DNA from: Dipteris shenzhenensis
Lineage: Eukaryota; Polypodiophyta; Polypodiopsida; Gleicheniales
Direction: 5' to 3' (one strand)
Assembly: GCA_047967505.1 (NCBI GenBank)
Contig: CM106540.1
Length of the DNA stretch: 64,000 nt
Below the pieces are notes generated by a model, which was not told the DNA's origin, searched no databases, and worked only from the letters and a program-made list of their open reading frames with translations. This document shows positions 57,352-64,000 of this stretch, piece after piece. Position numbers and translations under genes: made by a program. How positions within the stretch are numbered: the first letter of the stretch is position 1; each line of letters opens with the position of its first letter.

Positions 57352-58900
57352 TGTTGGAATATGAGGGTCACCTCCCCACTTGTGAGCCCCAGATGAGGAG
57401 GACTTGGGGGACGATGACTTATTGTATTAGATGGGACAGACGGAAAGAGATTAGGGCTGCCATGTGAGCAGCAGACCGCCTGCCACAGGGGCAGCAGATA
57501 GATCCACTGTTAGGTCAAGTTTAGGTATGTACCTGGAGTAAAATGAAATCGGTTAGACTTCGCAAGCAGTTGTAGCTAGAATGAAGAGATTTTGGGCTAG
57601 CCTTCGTCATGGCTGAGTCTGCCCTTCACCTCCGGAGTGCCCACAGAAACTCAGTAGGAAGACTTTGTATAAATGGATGCTCAAGTAAGTGTGGGTGTGT
57701 GGATTTGTGTGTGTGAGAGTATATTTTTATACTATGGTCTACACCCACTGTTGGGCGCTGATGACGTCAGTGGGGATGTCATAGTAGCTAGTCCCTACTA
57801 TGCGTGATGGAGTTTATGGTTTCCGATCTTATGAGTGACTATTGTGAGATTGAAACTGCACTATGTTGTGTTTGTAGAGGATGAGTTTGGGAATGTTCCT
57901 GCATTCATCTAGGTATGTACCCGGAGTAGTACATCAGCAGCCTCAGGTACAGCAAGTACCAAGAGCAGCAGAGTCGGGGCAGTTGAGAAGAGCAAGAAGG
58001 CTGCAGCAGGCTGCGCAGGAGCAGCATAGTTCAAGGCCCAGAAAAGATGCCTTCTAACAGGCCTATTTATAGGCTGACAGACAGGTTGGAAGAACAGCAA
58101 CCAGATTGGGGCAGCATAGGCTGTATACAGCCTGATTAGGTAGGCAGTCAGTCAGCAGCGAACGGACCAAGTCGGTGGAGACTGGAGCAGGTTGGCTAGA
58201 TTGGGTTGGCCTGCAGCCTGCAGTCTGCAGGTCGGCCAGTTCTAGGCCTATATAAAGGCCTCTCCAAGAGGCATTTGTTGGATTCTTTTGGTGCTCAGCC
58301 TGCGGATCACTGTGCAGCAGAGAAGAGCAGTGGGATCCCCCTAGAGATCAACAAACTGAAGGAGGTCTTACAGGATCAAAGTTCCAGCAGTCCACAGCAC
58401 TAGACACACTGTAGGAGAGCATAAGAAGATGCACAGGAGGGAGCTCTATCAGCAGCGAACTCAGCAGCAGAACTTTGCAGGAGTGCTCAGGCTTGAGCAG
58501 CCACTGAAGCCTACGCAGAGGCGCATGGCAGAAGAGGAGTTGTTTCCACCAGAGAGTGAAGCAAACAGAGCCTAGTTCGGTGCCTTATCTCACAGATTGT
58601 TCCTAGAGGTGTTGATACTTATTTTGGCAAGTTTTTGTACATGGTTTCTGCCTTTATATCTACGCTGTTTTAGCTGTACATCTTTCAGATCTGATTGTCC
58701 TCTTTTACAGTTAAAGTAAAGCGCATGTATTTGAGTTGTGTTCCATTTTCTATCTGGTGATCTCGGGGTTCATCTTCTGCTGCAGAGTAGTGTTGGCCCT
58801 AAGCAAGCAACCCACCTCTAATTTTCTCCTGGGTAATTCAGGTTTTCTGAGTGTGTACTTATTAACATGATGATTGTTCGTATGCTTTAGCAATGTCTGC
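57352..58900. mobile_element. LTR-like sequence, GC-richer
   Basis: It begins TGTTGGAATATGAGGGTCACC and its first ~50 bp resemble the LTR at 28737. The interior is rich in GCAG words and repeats 'AGGTATGTACCYGGAGTA' near 57523 and 57912. A TATA box lies at 58249. The right boundary was not found; a solo or long LTR is the likely explanation. Confidence 0.4.
58249..58257 (+). promoter_or_regulatory. TATA box in LTR-like region
   Basis: TATATAAAG flanked on both sides by AGGCC-type words. Confidence 0.4.
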
Positions 58901-59699
58901 TTACAATGGTGTGGATTTTAATGTAGAGCAACAGCGCGTAAAGAAAAGGGGTTGAAGCACCAGTCCATGGCCTAGGGGGCAGCAGGCATAACAGGGGCAA
59001 TTAACCTCATGCCCCTTTCCATATGTCTTTTGGCACTGCCTCCAAAATGGCTTTCCAACTTGAAAGTTGGAGCTCTCTTGTTCTATCTTGTGGCATTCTG
59101 TCAATTTATATAAGATCGAATTGCCCAATGAAAGGAAAGGGCAAATCTAAGTAAATGTTTGGTCCAAGAACTTTCAGCTTGAAGTACATTGAAGACGTTT
59201 GATAGGTTGTGTCTATTTGATCAACTCACTTGGAACCAACTGTGCCAGCTGTTAAGTAGTCAATATATAAGGAAGACCTGAATTAAGAGTTAATGGACTT
59301 GAACAATGCAGCCGAAGATCGAATAGTGAGAATGTCAAAGTATGGATCCAAATATTTGTATTCTAATGTATGGTCCTTTAATGCCCCTATTTGGTAGAAA
59401 CTATCAAACCCTTGTGGGTTTGCTCTGTCATAACCTGTTACTAGAAGTTTTGACATTACTGTTGACACAACATTGAGCCCTAACATAAGAGTAGTAGAGA
59501 GCTCCAAAAAACATAGGATTGACCTATGAGCTCGTACCTATAGCCCTATCAGGTCAGCACATACACAACTCCATTTTAGAGCTGCTAGTGATCTTTAGCG
59601 CCTAGTAGACAAGGCTCATATCTTGGACAAGAGTCTATCAAGACACCCATCCTTTTATGAATCCAAAAACCTTACTATCAAATACCAACCAAGTATATC
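58901..59699. other. Spacer
   Basis: No gene recognised. It may hold the 3' continuation of the minus-strand copia gag relic; frames are short and uninformative. Confidence 0.35.
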
Positions 59700-60420
59700 A
59701 ACATAGAGCCTCAATTGTAGAAGGATATGTCATCAAAAAGGGGTGCCACATAACCAACCAGAAGGTAGATAAGCTTGCCACATTTGCATGATAACTTGAT
59801 GAGGATTGTGAAGATTGATATATATGAGAATGTTTGTGAAGGTTGTGCATAAGTTTCCTCTTGCTTGATTGTTGAATCTACCTCTTCATCTATGAAATCC
59901 TTTTCTTGATCATGGCCTTTTATATTAGTGTGTAAACCTCTTCTTATACAGTCTTGTATAAGCATGTTACGGTGGTGCATCTTTGGCAACCATTGCTGCC
60001 AGAAACTAATCATAGTCTTTGCCTAAACAATTTTGTGCAATTTGTACTAATCTTTCTGTCTTGATCTCTTGACCAATTGACGTTAATTGATCTCCTATGT
60101 CCTTTAGTTTGACTAGATAATCTTGACCTCTCTCTTTTGAAACTCGATTGCATTGTTCAATTGATTTTGATGCATAATAATTTTGGATTATTTTTTGCAT
60201 TAAATCGATTCTCAAGAGCTTTCTACACATCTATGGATGGCTTTTTGTCTCTAATGATAGGAATCATGACATCTATGACATTAAAGCTGATGAGGTTGAA
60301 TGCCAACTGTGCCTTCTCTCCCATTCATTTTGTTGTTTTTGCAAGTCCTTGAAGTTGATCTAGTATCAAGAGTGTTGTTGAAGTTGATGGATGGGTGTTC
60401 TAGTCTCCTCTTGCATTTTG
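59700..60420 (-). pseudogene. Copia gag (UBN2-type) remnant
   Basis: The minus strand shows KALENRFNAKN (~60215, cf. 'W..L...f'), then SKERGQDYLVKLKDIGDQL, GQEIKTERLVQIAQNCLGKD (~60140-60010), the conserved copia gag stretch 'yl.klk.i.d.L...G..i.d.dlv...L.gL...y'. Stops and shifts follow. No pol is attached. Confidence 0.65.
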
Positions 60421-60974
60421 TAATGATATTCCATGTAGCCAAAACTACCAAAAGTGATACTAGAGTAAATTTTCCAAAATGTGCTAGGAATAACCAAAAC
60501 GGTTTTATAATAATAGGCATTTTATGTGCTGAACTAGATGATGAAGATAACCCTAAAATCTGACCAAGAATGATCAAGATATGGCCAAAATAGCTAAAAA
60601 TAGATTGTTACAAGTGCATTCATTGCCATGAATGATGATGCCCATAAATATGTTTTATGGCATCAAAAGTTTTTGAATGTGTCCTTTCAGTGAAACCTCA
60701 ATTTGAGATAGGTTCAACTTGGATGCAAATTGACCAAGATACAGGTATCTAAAAATAGGCAATTTTTTGGAACCAGACTAACCTAGAGGATTAATTTGGC
60801 AAACCTGTCCAATAAGATACTATCAAGTAAATTGGAAAAATGATCAATTTTGAGAAATTTTGCATTATAAAATGAGGAAGCTTTTGCTTAGGATAAATGT
60901 GGGAAGAGAGAAGAAAAAGGGGGGGGGTAAACAAAAAAGGTGTGAAAGAGTTTGAATTTTAAGAAAAAAGTCAA
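60421..60974. other. Spacer leading into purine-rich repeat
   Basis: AT-rich; no gene. It becomes markedly purine-rich from about 60880. Confidence 0.4.
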
Positions 60975-61590
60975 AAGGGGGAAATAACCGAATAGTTGGG
61001 CTTGGGGTGGGGGCGGCGGGGGGTTGGTGGTTTAGGAAAAAAAAAAACATAGAACAAAGTTAGAGTAATAATAGAAAAAATAAGGAAAAAACTAGGGAAA
61101 ATTAGGGAGTGTTAGATAGAAAAAAAGGGGGATTAGGGACAAGATAGGGAGATATTTAGGAAAATTAGAGGAATTTAGAAAGGAATTAAAATAGGAGATC
61201 AAAAATAAAAAAACTTGGATAATAGAAAGGATAAGATCATTTTAAATTTGTTTTAAACGAAGGAAACAATTAACAATGAAGGAGAAGGAGGGAGAGGAAT
61301 AAGAAGGGAGTTTAAGAATTTAAGGAGACCATTTAAAGAGAGAATTTGAGAAAAAGAAAATAGAGAGAAGTTTTTAAAAAAATTAATTAAAAAAGGAAAG
61401 AGTAATAAAAGAAGGGTCAAAGGAGATAAGGAGAAAATGGAATATAGGGTGTTAGGGAAACATTATGGGGAAAAACCAATGGCAATAAAGGGGAAAATAA
61501 AAAATTAGAGGAAATTTAAGGGAAATTTTAAGGGGAGCTAAAAAGGAAAATTTAAGGGAAACTATAGGGTAATTTTAAGGGAAAAATAAG

Positions 61591-61591
<1 letters not shown>

Positions 61592-61634
<43 letters not shown>
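61592..61634. repeat. (GA)n microsatellite
   Basis: About 21 GA units. The matching place in the second repeat unit (63164-63230) is a GAGA/GGGAGG tract instead. Confidence 0.97.
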
Positions 61635-61637
<3 letters not shown>

Positions 61638-61793
61638 GGAAAAACAAGGGAGATTGAGAAAAAATATGGAGAAAATTAGAGACAAATTAAGGGGAGAAGA
61701 AGGGAGTTTGAGGGAAAAGAAATTAGGGAAATTAAGGGGGGTTGGCAAGAGAAGATCTAATGAGCAAGTGGCCAAACCAATGGAGGAAGGGAT

Positions 61794-61826
61794 TGTGTGT
61801 GTGTGTGTGTGTGTTTGTGTGTGTGT
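61794..61826. repeat. (GT)n microsatellite
   Basis: About 16 units with one TTT interruption. Confidence 0.95.
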
Positions 61827-63388
61827 ACCCACCTTTGCCCCAGTAGGATACAACGCACTAGGTGAGACACTAGGTCATCACCTAGTGTAATGACCTACTT
61901 TCTACCCGAAGAGAATAAGAAGTATTGAGAAGTGTAATTTAAAGTAATGGAAATGGAAGAGAAGTACTTGAGTGAGGTGGGTAAACAGTATGGAAGAAAA
62001 TGGTTTAACAGATAAATGGGTAAGTTGTCGTTATAGTAATATTAGGCAAGAAAAGGAAGTGGATAGTTTTGACAATAATCTAGATTAGAAGAGTTTTATA
62101 TAAGAAGGGAAAAATAATAACAAGGTAAGTGAAATAAAACAGTGTTGCTCAAAAGAGACATGGAAGGAGTCAAAAGGCCAAAAAGCCATAATGACTTAAA
62201 TGTATTGTTTGGGATGTGGGAGCCGAAATAAGGGGAGGGCTAGAGAGAGTTTTGATTCGGAGCGTGACATCTGATGAATAATTCTGCAAGGACAAGAGAG
62301 GGATTACAAAGATGTTTATTAGAAAAAATAAAACAAATAAAGAACAACTTAAAGAAGGGAGTCAAGCAACCAAAATGACCTTAATGACTAAAGTGTACTA
62401 TGTGCAATCGTACAAAGTTGCAGGGGAAAAACCTCTGTGTGGAAGATTTTACAACACCCCTTTGCATAGTGAAAAGACAAAAGAGCAAAGCTAGGACTAA
62501 TTGCATTAACGAAAAAGTTTGTACAAGTAGAAAGGGGGAAATAATAGAATAGTTGGGGCGGGGGTGGGGGTGTGGGGGGGGGGGTTGGTGGTCTAGAAAA
62601 TCAAAAAAGAAAACATAGGACAAAGTTAGAGTAATAATAGAAAAAATAAGGAAAATTTAGGGAAAATTAGGGAGTGTTAAAGAGAAAAAAAGGGGGGTTA
62701 GGGACAAGATAGGGAGACATTTAGGAAAAAATATTATTAGGAAAATTAGAGGAATTTAGAAAGGAATTAAAATAGGGGATCAAAAATAAAAAAAACTTGG
62801 ATAATAGAAAGGATAAGATCATTTCAAATTTGTTTTAAAGGAAGGAAAAAATTAACAATAAAGGAGAAGGAGGGAGAGTAATAAACAAGGGAGTTTAAGA
62901 ATTTAAGGAGACCCTTTAAAGAGAGAATTCGAGAAAAAGAAACTAGAGAGAAGTTTTTTTTTTATTAATTAAAAAAGGAAAGAGTAATAAAAGTAGGGTC
63001 AAAGCAGATAAGGAGAAAATGGAATATAGGGTGTTAGGGAAACATTGTAGGGAAAAACCAAGGGCAATAAAGGGGAAAATAAAATTTAAGGGAAATTTCA
63101 AGGGGAGCTAAAAAAGGAAATTTAAGGGAAACTAAAGGGCAATTTTAAGGGAAAAATAAGGAGAGAGACAGAGAGAGAGAGGGGGGGGGGGAGGGAGCGA
63201 GGGAGCGAGGGAGGGAGGGAGGGAGGGAGGGATTAGGAAAAACAAGGGAGATTGAGAAAAAAATACGGAGAAAATTAGAGACAAATTAAGGGGAGAATAA
63301 GGGAGTTTGAGGGAAAAGAAATTAGGGAAATTAAGGGAGGTTGTCAAGGGGAGATCTAATGAGAAAGTGGCCAAACAAATGGAGGAAG

Positions 63389-63392
<4 letters not shown>

Positions 63393-63443
<51 letters not shown>
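63393..63443. repeat. (TG)n microsatellite
   Basis: About 25 pure units; longer than its counterpart at 61794. Confidence 0.97.
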
Positions 63444-63445
<2 letters not shown>

Positions 63446-63482
63446 CCACCTTTGCCCCAGTAGGATACAACATACTAGGTAA

Positions 63483-63519
63483 GACAGTAGGTCATCACAT
63501 AGTGTGATGTCCTACTGTC
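63483..63519. repeat. Short hairpin in the tandem unit
   Basis: 17-bp arms 63483-63499 and 63503-63519 with one mismatch and a 3-base loop. The first unit has a related shorter hairpin (ACACTAGGT/ACCTAGTGT, ~61868-61890). Confidence 0.85.
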
Positions 63520-64000
63520 TACCCGAAGAGAATAAGAAGTATCGAGAAGTGCAATTTAAAGTAATGGAAATGGAAGAGAAGTACTTGAGTGAGGTAGGTA
63601 AACAGTATGGAAGCAAATGGTTTAACAGATAAATGGGTAAGTTGTGGTTATAGTAATGTTAGGCAAGAAAAGGAAGTGGACAGTTTTGACAATAATCTAG
63701 ATTAGAAGAGTTTTATATAAGAAGGGAAAAATAATAAGAAGGTAAGCGTAATAAAAAATGTTGCTTAAAAGAGACATCAAAGGAGTCAAAAGGCCAAAAA
63801 GCCATAATGACTTAAATGTATTATTTGGGAGGCCCATGGGAGTTGAAATAAGGGGAGAATTGTAGAGAGTTTTGGATTCGGAGGGTGACATCTGATGAAT
63901 AATTCTGCAAGGACAAGAGAGGAATTACAAAGATGTTTATTAGAAAAAATAAAACAAATAAAGAACAAGTTAAAGAAGGGAGTCAAGCAGCCACCAAAAC

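Larger units (their letters stand above)
60975..64000. repeat. Purine-rich tandem repeat, unit ~1.56 kb
   Basis: Landmark 'GGGTTGGTGG' occurs at 61021 and 62582 (period 1561) and hundreds of following bases correspond, with small indels. Both units carry, in order, the G-rich block, AATTAGGGAAA-type purine runs, a GA or GGGA tract, a GT microsatellite, a hairpin and the 'TCGGAG.GTGACATCTGATGA' block. The second unit runs off the window. The plus strand is overwhelmingly A and G. No protein is encoded. Confidence 0.93.

Noticed and set aside
57050-57364. 104-codon open frame after mTERF
   Set aside because: No motif, overlaps the start of the LTR-like block, and composition is not convincing.

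Overview
This window looks like repeat-dominated land-plant nuclear DNA. It contains Ty1/copia, Ty3/gypsy, hAT, CACTA, LINE and possible PIF1/Helitron remnants, plant-type LTRs primed by initiator tRNA-Met, a satellite array, long microsatellites and one intron-containing mTERF gene of the plant organelle type. There is no prokaryotic-style gene organisation. The DUF7869-like transposase relic and the near absence of host genes would suit a large fern, lycophyte or gymnosperm genome. That placement is inference; nothing here fixes the species.  Layout: 1-1300 is a ~182-bp satellite with a three-monomer higher-order period. 1439-4875 is a broken DUF7869-like gene. 8198-8860 is a SET-domain relic and 9045-11640 a broken CACTA (Tnp2) transposase. 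11.7-16.7 kb is a copia element with many stops. 16.7-26 kb is old repeat debris with a PIF1-like fragment, a perfect 140-bp inverted repeat (20111-20400), a gypsy gag relic, a long CT microsatellite and a LINE fragment. 26-28.4 kb is a minus-strand gypsy pol relic. 28.7-34.1 kb holds several truncated copia 3' ends and LTRs.  34.7-54.5 kb is a nest: a minus-strand hAT transposase gene is split by a complete minus-strand copia (36868-43148, matching 5-bp target duplications). It abuts a minus-strand gypsy (43250-48551) that lacks its 3' LTR. 56 bp further on lies a complete plus-strand copia (48608-54517).  54979-56845 carries the only plausible functional host gene, an mTERF-family protein with seven visible mTERF repeats and a GC-AG intron. 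Its 5' exon is not visible nearby, so the TE nest may lie in its first intron or may have cut it off. 57.3-60.4 kb is LTR-like sequence and a copia gag relic. 60.97-64 kb is a purine-rich tandem repeat of about 1.56 kb per unit that runs off the end.  Functionally the window is mainly a record of TE insertion and decay. Most element genes carry stops, frameshifts or altered catalytic residues; most, though not all, of the stops in LTR-element genes are TAG or TGA, which fits decay of methylated cytosines.
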